DNA of 64,000 nucleotides from Microbacterium arabinogalactanolyticum (GTDB taxonomy: Bacteria > Actinomycetota > Actinomycetes > Actinomycetales > Microbacteriaceae): positions 372,001 to 436,000 of the forward strand of contig NZ_BRZC01000007.1 in NCBI RefSeq assembly GCF_030268005.1. Direction: 5' to 3'. How positions within the stretch are numbered: the stretch's first letter is position 1; each line of letters begins with the position of its first letter. This document shows positions 18,995 through 26,568 of this stretch, piece after piece. The translations under genes and the position numbers were made by a program. The notes below the pieces were generated by a model that saw only the letters and a program-made list of their open reading frames with translations, was not told the origin of the DNA and did not search any database.

Positions 18995-19846
18995 ATGGCA
19001 TCCCATGAGAGAGCCGGAGCGATGACGCTCCTGCGCGCAGCCCTTCCCGGCCTTTCCACCACCGAGCGCCGCGTCGCCGACTGGATCCTCACCCGGCCCG
19101 AGCACCTGCTCGAGGCGTCGATGATCGACGTCGCGAAGGCATGCGAGGTGAGCGACACCACCGTGCTGCGGATGTGCCGCAATGCCGGGTTCGCGGGCTA
19201 CACCGACCTGAAGCTCGCGCTCGCCCGGGACCTCGCGACGCCGATGCAGCTCATCCATGACGATGTCGCGGACGGGGACGACCCGATGACCATCGCGCGG
19301 AAGGTGTTCGCGCACGCCGCCCTCTCGCTGCAGGACACCGCGGACGTCATCGCGCAGGACGACTTCACCGCCGCCCTCGAACTGCTCGAGACGTCGCGCA
19401 GCGTGCTCGTCGGCGGCGTCGGCACGTCGGGCGTCGTCGGCCAGTCGTTCTATCAGCGCTGCCGGCGACTCGGCATCAGCTGCGACGCCCCCCAGGACTC
19501 ACAGGTGCAGAACATCCACGCCGCGCTGCTCGACCCCGGCGATCTCGTCGTCGCGATCTCGTACTCCGGCGAGACGCGGTCGGTGGTCAGCATGGCCGAG
19601 GGCGCCAGGCGCGCGGGGGCGAAGGTGCTCGCCGTCACCGGAAACCGCGAATCCCACCTCGCCAAGGTCGCCGACGTGGTGCTGCAGAGCGTGTCGCACG
19701 AGACCAGGAACGAGCCCCTCGCGGCCCGTCTCTGCCAGCTCGCCCTTCTGGACGCCCTCTGCGTCGCCTACAGCCACCGTCATCTCGCCGATGTGCTGAG
19801 CAGGGATCAGCGCGCGGGCCAATCCATCGTCGAGAGCTCGTTCTGA
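18995..19846 (+). CDS. MurR/RpiR family transcriptional regulator
   Basis: 283 residues from the ATG at 18995 (AGGATAGG seven bases upstream). N-terminal HTH_6 domain: LSTTERRVADWILTRPEHLL then MIDVAKACEVSDTTVLRMCRNAGF. C-terminal SIS sugar-phosphate-binding domain (about residues 120-250): SVLVGGVGTSGVVGQSF, VAISYSGETRSVVSMAEGA, VLAVTGNRESHLAKVAD. These proteins sense a phosphosugar. It is divergent from the importer operon and directly upstream of the TrpF-like gene, so it most likely controls both. The effector may be the product of the PfkB kinase. Confidence 0.9.
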   Translation: MASHERAGAMTLLRAALPGLSTTERRVADWILTRPEHLLEASMIDVAKACEVSDTTVLRMCRNAGFAGYTDLKLALARDLATPMQLIHDDVADGDDPMTIARKVFAHAALSLQDTADVIAQDDFTAALELLETSRSVLVGGVGTSGVVGQSFYQRCRRLGISCDAPQDSQVQNIHAALLDPGDLVVAISYSGETRSVVSMAEGARRAGAKVLAVTGNRESHLAKVADVVLQSVSHETRNEPLAARLCQLALLDALCVAYSHRHLADVLSRDQRAGQSIVESSF

Positions 19847-19880
19847 CTCTCGATCCCACCTCACAGAGGAGTCGTACACG

Positions 19881-20558
19881 ATGATCGTCCAGATCTACAC
19901 GGCGCAGTCCGCCGATGAAGCGGTCGCGCTCGCAGAGCGGGGGGTCGACCACGTCGGTCTCACGCCGACGACCGTCGGACTGCCGGGCCAGATCAGCGAG
20001 GCCGTCGCTGCCGAGGCGGTGGCAGCACTGCGCGGACGCGCACGTTCCGTGGCGCTCAGCGTCGAGACCGAACTGGCCGAGATCGCGCGCATGGCGGCGG
20101 CGGTGCGTCCCGACATCCTGCATCTGTGCGGTGAGATCGGCGCCGTCACGCCGGATGACGTACGGGAGCTGCGCGGAATGCTGCCCGCCGGCATGGAGAT
20201 CATGCAGGCGATAGCGGTGGGTGCCGAGGACGACATCGCGATGGCCAGGGAGTACGCGCAGGTCGCCGACTACCTGATCCTGGACTCGTACACCACCGAT
20301 GTGCAGGGCGTGGGCGCCGCGGGCGTGACGCACGACTGGTCGCGCAGCGCGGAGATCGTCGCGAGCGTGGATATCCCGGTGATCCTGGCAGGGGGCCTCT
20401 CAGCGGCGAACGTCGCCGAGTCGATCGCGGCCGTGCATCCGTGGGGCGTGGACTCGCTCACGCTGACGAACCGTCCGCTCGGAGACGGGCGCTTCGAGAA
20501 GGATCTCGACGCCGTGGCCGCGTTCGTCGCAGGCGCCACCGCGGTCGCCGCGGTCTGA
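19881..20558 (+). CDS. TrpF-like (phosphoribosylanthranilate isomerase-related) TIM-barrel protein
   Basis: 225 residues, RBS GAGGAG before the ATG, 34 bases after rpiR. It has the layout of TrpF: beta-1 MIVQIYTAQSADEA, GVDHVGLTP, DILHLCGE, the strand with catalytic-type Asp DYLILDSYTTD, VTHDWSRSAEIV, VILAGGLSAANVAE, and GVDSLTLTNRPLG. In true TrpF the first strand reads K-I-C-G-I-T and the Cys is the general base; here that position reads Q-I-Y-T, so the Cys is missing. No other trp genes are nearby. It is probably a sugar-phosphate isomerase or related enzyme of the RpiR-controlled pathway rather than a tryptophan enzyme. Confidence 0.75.
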   Translation: MIVQIYTAQSADEAVALAERGVDHVGLTPTTVGLPGQISEAVAAEAVAALRGRARSVALSVETELAEIARMAAAVRPDILHLCGEIGAVTPDDVRELRGMLPAGMEIMQAIAVGAEDDIAMAREYAQVADYLILDSYTTDVQGVGAAGVTHDWSRSAEIVASVDIPVILAGGLSAANVAESIAAVHPWGVDSLTLTNRPLGDGRFEKDLDAVAAFVAGATAVAAV

Positions 20559-20585
20559 GAGCGGGCGCGGTCGCGCGGCACCCGC

Positions 20586-22910
20586 CTACTCGGCGAGATC
20601 GAGCACGGCCCGCACCATGCTGTCCTCGTCGATGCCGTGGTAGCGGTAGACGTCGGCGAGGTCGCCGGCCTGGCCGAACCTGCTGACGCCGAGATGGCGG
20701 GCGGGGACCCCTTGGATGCCGGCGAGGAACGCCAGCGCATGCGGATGCCCGTCCAGCACCGTCACCATCGGCACGGCGCGCTCCGCGGGCAGCACCTGAT
20801 CGAGGATCCACGTGTCCGCACTCCCCTGCCCGCCGCGCGCCTGCACTGCATCGAACAGAAGGCCGGGGCTGGTGACCACGATCACGTCGACCTGCCTGCC
20901 GAGCGCGGCAAGACGATCGGCGGCGCGCAGGGCATCCGGGACCATCACGCCCATCGCGACCAGCGTCGCCACCGGCGCATCCGCCGTGCGCAGCCGATAG
21001 GCCCCCGCGACGACCTGACGGCGTCGGCGCTCGCGAGCCGCCGGGTCGGCGGGGATCGCAGCCAGGCCCTGGTCCACGGGCTTGGTCGACAGACGCAGGT
21101 ACGCGGAGCGCCCACCCGGCCGGGCCATCTGCGACATCGCCGCCAGCAGCGACCACTCCACCTCCTGGACGAAGGCGGGTTCGTAGCTGAGCAGGTCGGG
21201 CTGCTCGATGCCGATCGACGGCGTCTTGATCGACTGGTGCGCGCCGCCTTCCGCCGCCAGGGAGACGCCCGACGGCGTGCCGATCAGGATCGACTGCCCG
21301 CCGGCGTACATGCCATATGACCACGGCTCGAGCGCACGCTCGACGAACGGATCGTAGAGCACCCCGATGGGATACAGCGGCTGCCCCCAGCGGCTCCACG
21401 TCGCCCCCAGCTCGCCGATCAGGCTGACCAGGTTGACCTCGGCGATCCCGAGTTCGATGTGCTGGCCGCTCAGCCGCTCACGCCAGTGCATGATCGTCTC
21501 GGGGTCGTCCTCGAACCAGTCCTGCCGGTCGTCCGTCGACCAGACGCCGACCTTGTTCAGCCAGCCCGCGAGGTTCGTGCTGGTGCTCACGTCCGGACTC
21601 GCGGTGACGACCCGGCGCGCCACCTCGGGCGCCGATCTGGTGAGATCGAGCAGCACGCGACCGAGCGCCGCCTGCGTGGTGCCGCTGCCGCTCGGCGTAC
21701 GACCGAAGTCGGCCGGCACGGCCGGGATGACCGCCGCCGGAACGGGATCGCGGGTCAGTCGCCGCGCGGTGGCAGCGCACGCCCGTCCCTCCGGCGAGTC
21801 GGGCTCGAATCGCTGCCACGGGGCGGACGGGTCCATCCCGACCTCCTGCGCGAGCTGCGCATACTGCTCGTGCGTGAGCAGCGAGGAGTGGTTCTGCGGA
21901 TGCCCGGCCGTGGGCAGCCCGTTCCCCTTGATCGTGTACGCGATGATCACCGTCGGGCGCGCATCGTCGATCTGCGCGAACGCCTCGCGCAGCGTCGCCA
22001 GGTCGTGCCCGCCCAGATTGCGGATCGTGGCGACGAGTTCGTCGTCGTCCACGGTCTCGAGCAGAGCCCGGATGGCGGAAGCCGACGCCTCGGCCCCGGG
22101 CAGGCGATGGCGCAGCTCCGCCGCCGGGCAGCGCAGCAGCCGCTGGTACTCCGCGTTGGGCATGTCGAGGATCCGCCGTCGGAGCTCGGCGCCTCCCGGA
22201 TGAGACAAGAGCGCTTCGAGTCGCTGCCCGAACGGCACGGTGATGACCTGCCATCCCGCGGCGCTGAACATCCGCTCAAGCCTGCCTGCGGCGATGTTCG
22301 GCACCACCCGGTCGAGCGATTGCCGGTTCAGGTCGACGATCCAGACGATCTCGCCCAGGTCGGACACATGAGGGTCGAGCACCGCCTCCCAGACCGCACC
22401 CTCATCGAGTTCGGCATCCCCGACCAGCGAGTACTGTCTCCCCTGCGCCGACGCCCCCGAGATCGTGGCCGCATAGCGGCGGGCGATCGCGCCCCAGATG
22501 GGCGCGGTGGCGCCGATCCCCACGGAGCCGGTGGAGTAGTCGACGGTGTCGGGGTCCTTCGACCGGCTCGGATAGCTCTGGATGCCGCCGAACTCGCGCA
22601 GCGAGCCCATGTGGTGGTCGTCGAGCTCTCCGAGCAGATAGTGGATGCCGTGCAGCACCGGCGAGGCGTGCGGCTTCACCGACACGCGATCCTCGGGCTG
22701 GAGCTGGTCGAACCACAGCGCCGTCATGATCGTCGCGATGGACGCGCTGGACGCCTGGTGTCCTCCCACCTTGAGTCCGGACGGGTTGGGACGGACGCGG
22801 TTGGCGTGGTGGATCATCGACGTCGACAGCCACAGCACGCGCTGCTCGATCGCGGCGAGCGTGCGGAGGTCTGCGGCGGAGTCGGCGACGGGTGCGGCGA
22901 AGGCGTTCAT
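20586..22910 (-). CDS. Thiamine-diphosphate E1 dehydrogenase, AceE/MdeB-like (short form)
   Basis: 774 residues, about 130 shorter than a normal AceE-type pyruvate dehydrogenase E1. Transketolase-type domains: GLKVGGHQASSASIATIMTA, the ThDP motif GDAELDEGAVWEA with VDLNRQSLD, ADLARTLR-like junction, then a pyrimidine-binding half (HIELGIAEVNLVSLIGELGA, then SGVSLAAEGGAHQSI) and a C-terminal transketolase domain. A separate lrp/asnC-type regulator is divergent. This pair recalls mdeR-mdeB of Pseudomonas putida, where an Lrp-type regulator and an AceE-like E1 process 2-oxobutyrate from methionine gamma-lyase. Substrate is inferred, not shown. Confidence 0.75.
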   Translation of the reverse strand: MNAFAAPVADSAADLRTLAAIEQRVLWLSTSMIHHANRVRPNPSGLKVGGHQASSASIATIMTALWFDQLQPEDRVSVKPHASPVLHGIHYLLGELDDHHMGSLREFGGIQSYPSRSKDPDTVDYSTGSVGIGATAPIWGAIARRYAATISGASAQGRQYSLVGDAELDEGAVWEAVLDPHVSDLGEIVWIVDLNRQSLDRVVPNIAAGRLERMFSAAGWQVITVPFGQRLEALLSHPGGAELRRRILDMPNAEYQRLLRCPAAELRHRLPGAEASASAIRALLETVDDDELVATIRNLGGHDLATLREAFAQIDDARPTVIIAYTIKGNGLPTAGHPQNHSSLLTHEQYAQLAQEVGMDPSAPWQRFEPDSPEGRACAATARRLTRDPVPAAVIPAVPADFGRTPSGSGTTQAALGRVLLDLTRSAPEVARRVVTASPDVSTSTNLAGWLNKVGVWSTDDRQDWFEDDPETIMHWRERLSGQHIELGIAEVNLVSLIGELGATWSRWGQPLYPIGVLYDPFVERALEPWSYGMYAGGQSILIGTPSGVSLAAEGGAHQSIKTPSIGIEQPDLLSYEPAFVQEVEWSLLAAMSQMARPGGRSAYLRLSTKPVDQGLAAIPADPAARERRRRQVVAGAYRLRTADAPVATLVAMGVMVPDALRAADRLAALGRQVDVIVVTSPGLLFDAVQARGGQGSADTWILDQVLPAERAVPMVTVLDGHPHALAFLAGIQGVPARHLGVSRFGQAGDLADVYRYHGIDEDSMVRAVLDLAE

Positions 22911-23065
22911 GCGACGGGTTCCTCGGAATGGGATGCGGCGTCCTCGCCGTCATCCGCGGATGCTCCGGCCCTTCTGGGGCCGCAGGGTGAAGGTGCATGA
23001 TGTGCGCCGATGCCCGGAGATGAAGCAGATGTTTCCCTCATTGGAGCAAGAGGTACCGTGTTGGA

Positions 23066-23086
23066 CAATAGTGATCGTCGATATTG
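23066..23086. promoter_or_regulatory. Candidate Lrp-type operator
   Basis: An AT-rich imperfect palindrome CAATA (23066-23070) and TATTG (23082-23086) separated by 11 bases lies between the divergent E1 and Lrp genes. Lrp/AsnC regulators bind such short AT-rich inverted repeats. The evidence is the local base composition and position only. Confidence 0.4.
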
Positions 23087-23122
23087 AGCAGAACGGGCAG
23101 AATCCCGCGATCGAGAGCCAGG

Positions 23123-23596
23123 ATGATGAGCACTGTGTCCAGCACCAGAACCGCTGACCGCACCGACCGGGAGCTGCTGCGCCGGCTCATCCGCACGCCG
23201 GGGGCGACGATCGTCGCCCTCGCCGAATCGGCGGGACTCGCACGCAACACCGTCCGCTCACGCCTCTCCCGATACGACGAGGACGGGACGCTGCGCTCCT
23301 TCCAGCGCCGCATCGCCCCGGCCGCGCTGGGCTACCCGCTGAGCGCGTACGTGCTCACCCGGGTCACGCAGCGGAAGCTCGATCAGGTCGGTGAGGCGCT
23401 GTCCGAGATCCCCGAGGTGATCGAGGTGCTCGGCCTCTCGGGGATCACCGACCTCATGATCCAGGTCGTCGCACGAGACGCCGACGACCTGTACCGGGTC
23501 GCCGGCCGCATCCTCGGCGTCGACGGCGTCAAGCGCACCAGCACGGGCCTGGTGATGCGCGAGATGGTGCCGTACCGCATCCAGCAGCTGCTGTGA
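23123..23596 (+). CDS. Lrp/AsnC family transcriptional regulator
   Basis: 157 residues from ATG 23123 (ATG at 23126 is equally likely; both follow GAGAGCCAGG). HTH: RTDRELLRRLIRTPGATIVALAE then SAGLARNTVRSRLSRYDEDG; C-terminal RAM ligand domain with AYVLTRVTQRKLDQV and VLGLSGITDLMIQVVARD. Divergent from the AceE/MdeB-like gene, which it probably controls in response to an amino acid or keto acid. A methionine-like effector would fit the mdeR comparison. Confidence 0.87.
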   Translation: MMSTVSSTRTADRTDRELLRRLIRTPGATIVALAESAGLARNTVRSRLSRYDEDGTLRSFQRRIAPAALGYPLSAYVLTRVTQRKLDQVGEALSEIPEVIEVLGLSGITDLMIQVVARDADDLYRVAGRILGVDGVKRTSTGLVMREMVPYRIQQLL

Positions 23597-23653
23597 GAGC
23601 CACTGTGTTCATGAGCGGGTTCCGCATCGGATAGGATGGACAGGTTGTTTCCT

Positions 23654-23741
23654 GGTGACGTGTCCGAGCGGCCGAAGGAGCACGCTTGGAAAGCGTGTGT
23701 TGTGCAAGCAACCGCGGGTTCGAATCCCGCCGTCACCGCCA
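23654..23741 (+). tRNA. tRNA-Ser (GGA)
   Basis: 88 bases including an encoded CCA. Acceptor stem GGTGACG (23654-23660) pairs with CGTCACC (23731-23737), discriminator G, CCA at 23739-23741. The anticodon loop CTTGGAAAG gives GGA. A long variable arm (TGTGTTGTGCAAGCAACCG region) and TTCGAAT in the T loop fit a class II serine tRNA. Confidence 0.95.
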
Positions 23742-23743
23742 GA

Positions 23744-23784
23744 ACGCCCGAGGGCCCTCACGACGTGGGGGCCCTCAGGCGTTT
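23744..23784 (+). terminator. Hairpin after tRNA-Ser
   Basis: ACGCC-c-GAGGGCCC (23744-23757) pairs with GGGCCCTC-a-GGCGT (23769-23782) around an 11-12 base loop, followed by TTT-poor sequence. A strong stem right after the tRNA and before the convergent PAP2-GNAT gene; likely a bidirectional terminator without a proper U tract. Confidence 0.6.
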
Positions 23785-23816
23785 CCGGACCGGCGCACTC
23801 GCGCACGGCGTTGCGC

Positions 23817-25064
23817 TCAGGCGAAGCGGATGCCGTAGTGCGCGGCGTCGGGCGTGACCTCGAGCAGCGTCATCCCCAGGCGCTCGTAGAACGCGCCGGC
23901 GGCCGCGTTGGCGGGGTTCATCCCCAGGTGCAGGCCCGGCACGCCGCGGCGGCGCAGTTCGTCGAAGAGCGTCTCGATGAGCCGGCGCCCCAGCCCCTGA
24001 CCCTGCGTCTCGGGCAGAAGATCGATGTGCAGGTGCGCGGGGTACTCGGCGGAGTAGGCGGCCTGCCCCGGCGCCCGGCGGGTCGCGAGCCCGATCATGG
24101 CGTCCTGTCGCGTCGGCTCGCTCTCGCCCGACAGCGGGTAGCGGCCCGCGACGCCCGGCCACCACTCGTCGCGGAACCATGTCTCGAACGCCTCGGTGTC
24201 GGACGTGGCGACGATGTAGCCGATGGTTCGTCCGTCGGCGGACTCCACGACCCAGGCCAGATCCGGATGCCGCTCCACATAGGGCACCGCGAAGATGTCA
24301 CCCCAGAGACGATCGTCCTCCAGGATCCCGGTCGCATCGCCGCCGACATCCGCCGTCCGCACGCACACCTCGTACAGAGCGTCACGGTCGGAGGGACGGT
24401 AAGGACGGATGCTCGACACGGGGGACTCCTTCAGCTCCGCTGCTGCCACGGAACGTTCCCAGCCTAGTGAGGCCCAGCCTCCCGCGACCGCCGCGACCAG
24501 CAGCGGGGCCGCTGTGCCGACCAGCATCCCGCCGACGGTGTCGGTGAGCCAGTGAACGCTGAGGATCGTGCGTGACAGCGCCATGCCGACGGTCCAGCCG
24601 ATTCCGACCGCTGCCGTCCAGCGTCGAGGCCAGACGAGGTACAGCAGCACTGCGAGCGTGGCGGCGTTCGTCGTATGCCCGGAGGGGAATGAACCGGGGT
24701 CAGAGACGACGAGCATGTCCTCCGGTCGCGCACGGTCGAACAGCGCCTTCATCAGCTGAGCGAGTCCCACGCTCACCAGCAGGGCGGCAGCCGCGAGCAC
24801 CGCGGCCCGCCAGCGTCGCAGCAGCAGGAGGATCCCGATCAGCACCAGGGGCACGACGACGCCCGCCCGCCATCCCCCGCCGACGTAGTTCAGCACGTAC
24901 GACAGCGCCAGCATCCACGGCTGCCTGACCTCGACCATCAGGTCGTGCCATCCCTGATCCAGGCCGTTCACCGCGCTACCGGGCAGCACCACGACGGCCC
25001 AGCCGAGCACGGCGGCGGCCGCGAGCATGCTGCCGACCGCGATCAGCATCCTGGCCCTGGTCAT
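23817..25064 (-). CDS. PAP2 phosphatase fused in frame to a GNAT acetyltransferase
   Basis: One open frame of 415 residues with two unlike halves. Residues 1-200: a multi-pass PAP2/lipid phosphatase with the three catalytic motifs KALFDRARP, FPSGHTTNAA and SRTILSVHWLTD. Residues about 215-415: GNAT fold with the acetyl-CoA loop LLPETQGQGLGRRLIETLF and GAFYERLGMTLLEV. No stop separates them. A GTG at 24417-24419 (V-S-S-I-R-P-Y) has AAGGAG seven bases upstream, so the acetyltransferase half (200 residues, 23817..24419) may also be made alone. Either a true fusion or a pair whose first stop was lost. PAP2 proteins dephosphorylate lipid phosphates at the membrane; the GNAT substrate is unknown. 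Confidence 0.78.
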   Translation of the reverse strand: MTRARMLIAVGSMLAAAAVLGWAVVVLPGSAVNGLDQGWHDLMVEVRQPWMLALSYVLNYVGGGWRAGVVVPLVLIGILLLLRRWRAAVLAAAALLVSVGLAQLMKALFDRARPEDMLVVSDPGSFPSGHTTNAATLAVLLYLVWPRRWTAAVGIGWTVGMALSRTILSVHWLTDTVGGMLVGTAAPLLVAAVAGGWASLGWERSVAAAELKESPVSSIRPYRPSDRDALYEVCVRTADVGGDATGILEDDRLWGDIFAVPYVERHPDLAWVVESADGRTIGYIVATSDTEAFETWFRDEWWPGVAGRYPLSGESEPTRQDAMIGLATRRAPGQAAYSAEYPAHLHIDLLPETQGQGLGRRLIETLFDELRRRGVPGLHLGMNPANAAAGAFYERLGMTLLEVTPDAAHYGIRFA

Positions 25065-25110
25065 CGTCCCATTCTGCCTGCCCGGCTCGATCGACCCGGC
25101 ATCACGCGCG

Positions 25111-26457
25111 TCAGGGTGCGAGCATCGCGACCGTGCGCGGGCGCACGATCAGCCAGAGCGACAGGATCGCCACCACCGCGCACCCCACCATGACGATCGC
25201 CATGGTGGTCGCCGTGATGCCGGACCCTGCCGAGATCAGCCCGACGGCCGGCGAGATGATCGCGGCGACGCCGTTGTTGCTCGCGCCCAGCACGGACGCG
25301 GCGGTGCCGGCGGCCTTGCCGTGCCGGTCCAGCGCGAGCACCTGCACGCAGGGGAACGTGAATCCGCAGGCCGTCATGAACAGCCACAACGGGATGACGG
25401 TGCCCCAGAACCCGGCACCCACCTGATCGCACACGATGATCGTCGCGCCCGAGATCAGCAGCAGAGCCGTCGAGAACGCCATCACCCACTGCGGCCCGAA
25501 CCGCGCCGCCAGCCGCGCGGACACCTGCACACCGCCGACCACGCCGAGCGAGTTCGCCGCGAACAGCAGCCCGTAGGCCTGGGGGTTCAGTCCGTGCGTC
25601 TGCTGGAACAGGACCGGCGAGGCCGACAGGTACGAGAACAGGCCGGAGAACGTCATGCCGCCGATGATCAGCACGCCCACGAACACCCGGTCGGAGAACA
25701 CGCTGCGGTAGCGCTGCAGCACGGTGCTGGACCCCCGCTCCTGCCGGCGCGCCTTCGGCAGCGTCTCGGGCAGCAGCAGGATCGCTGCGAGCAGCATCAC
25801 GGCGCCGTAGCCGGCCAGGACCACGAAGATGCCCCGCCACGGCATGACCGTCAGCAGCCCCGAGCCGATGATCGGTGCGACCACGGGCGCGACGCCCGAG
25901 ACCAGCGACAGGCGCGAGAGCATCACGACCAGGCGCCGCCCGCCGAACAGGTCGCGCACGATCGCCATGGCCACCACGCCGCCGGCAGCAGCGCCGATGC
26001 CCATCACCACGCGCGCCGCACCCAGCAGGATCAGATCCGGCGCGATGGCGGCGGCGATGCTGGCGAGCACATGCAGTGCGGTCACCACGATCAGCGGCAC
26101 CCGGCGTCCGACCTTGTCGCTGAGCGGTCCGACGATCAGTTGACCGATCGCGAAGCCGATCATGGTGCCGGTGAGGGTCAGCTGGATCATCGCGGCCGAG
26201 GTCGAGAAGTCCGCCTCCAGCTGCGGGAACGCCGGCAGGTACAGGTCGATCGTGAACGGCCCGAGCGCCGTGAGCGCGCCGAGAAGCAGGATGTAGAGCA
26301 CCCGGCGTCCGGTGGAGATCGCGTCGCCCGGGTGCAGCATGATCGGCGCGGTCGCCGGGTTCGCCCCGAGTGTGCGGATCGCGCCGGTCGGCGTGGAGGT
26401 GCGGATGGTTCCGGTGATGGCCCGGATGCTGCCGGTGGGAGTGCGATCGTCGCTCAC
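25111..26457 (-). CDS. MFS drug efflux transporter, Bcr/CflA type
   Basis: 448 residues from GTG 26455-26457 (longer starts to 26538 fall upstream of the likely promoter). Twelve membrane segments after a non-conserved, Thr/Ile-rich N-terminal stretch (about residues 1-45). The Bcr/CflA signs are GPFTIDLYLPAFPQLEADF in TM1, GQLIVGPLSDKVGRR in the loop after TM2, and GAAAGGVVAMAIVRDLFGG in TM4-5. Exports small hydrophobic drugs or metabolites by proton antiport. A -10 TAACAT is seen near 26522-26527 on the minus strand, giving a leader of about 60 bases that contains a 14-base palindrome. Confidence 0.87.
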   Translation of the reverse strand: MSDDRTPTGSIRAITGTIRTSTPTGAIRTLGANPATAPIMLHPGDAISTGRRVLYILLLGALTALGPFTIDLYLPAFPQLEADFSTSAAMIQLTLTGTMIGFAIGQLIVGPLSDKVGRRVPLIVVTALHVLASIAAAIAPDLILLGAARVVMGIGAAAGGVVAMAIVRDLFGGRRLVVMLSRLSLVSGVAPVVAPIIGSGLLTVMPWRGIFVVLAGYGAVMLLAAILLLPETLPKARRQERGSSTVLQRYRSVFSDRVFVGVLIIGGMTFSGLFSYLSASPVLFQQTHGLNPQAYGLLFAANSLGVVGGVQVSARLAARFGPQWVMAFSTALLLISGATIIVCDQVGAGFWGTVIPLWLFMTACGFTFPCVQVLALDRHGKAAGTAASVLGASNNGVAAIISPAVGLISAGSGITATTMAIVMVGCAVVAILSLWLIVRPRTVAMLAP

Positions 26458-26490
26458 GGGGAACTTTCGAGGGAGGAGCGGATGCTGCGC

Positions 26491-26504
26491 TCGAATCGAT
26501 TCGA
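26491..26504. promoter_or_regulatory. Perfect 14-base palindrome in the MFS leader
   Basis: TCGAATCGATTCGA, identical on both strands, lies between the -10 region and the GTG of the efflux gene. A position just after the transcription start is typical for a repressor site. No regulator gene is adjacent, so the binder is unknown. Confidence 0.45.
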
Positions 26505-26568
26505 CGCAGGGGAAGTCCTCAATGTTACTCGCCCGCACAACCTGCCGCGGACTCCGCGCAGGGCAGCC

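Noticed and set aside
19881..20558. Calling the TrpF-like gene trpF
   Set aside because: The catalytic Cys is replaced and there are no tryptophan genes nearby.
23654..23741. tRNA-Ser as an integration site for a mobile element
   Set aside because: No integrase, no repeated tRNA 3' end and no atypical composition on either side.
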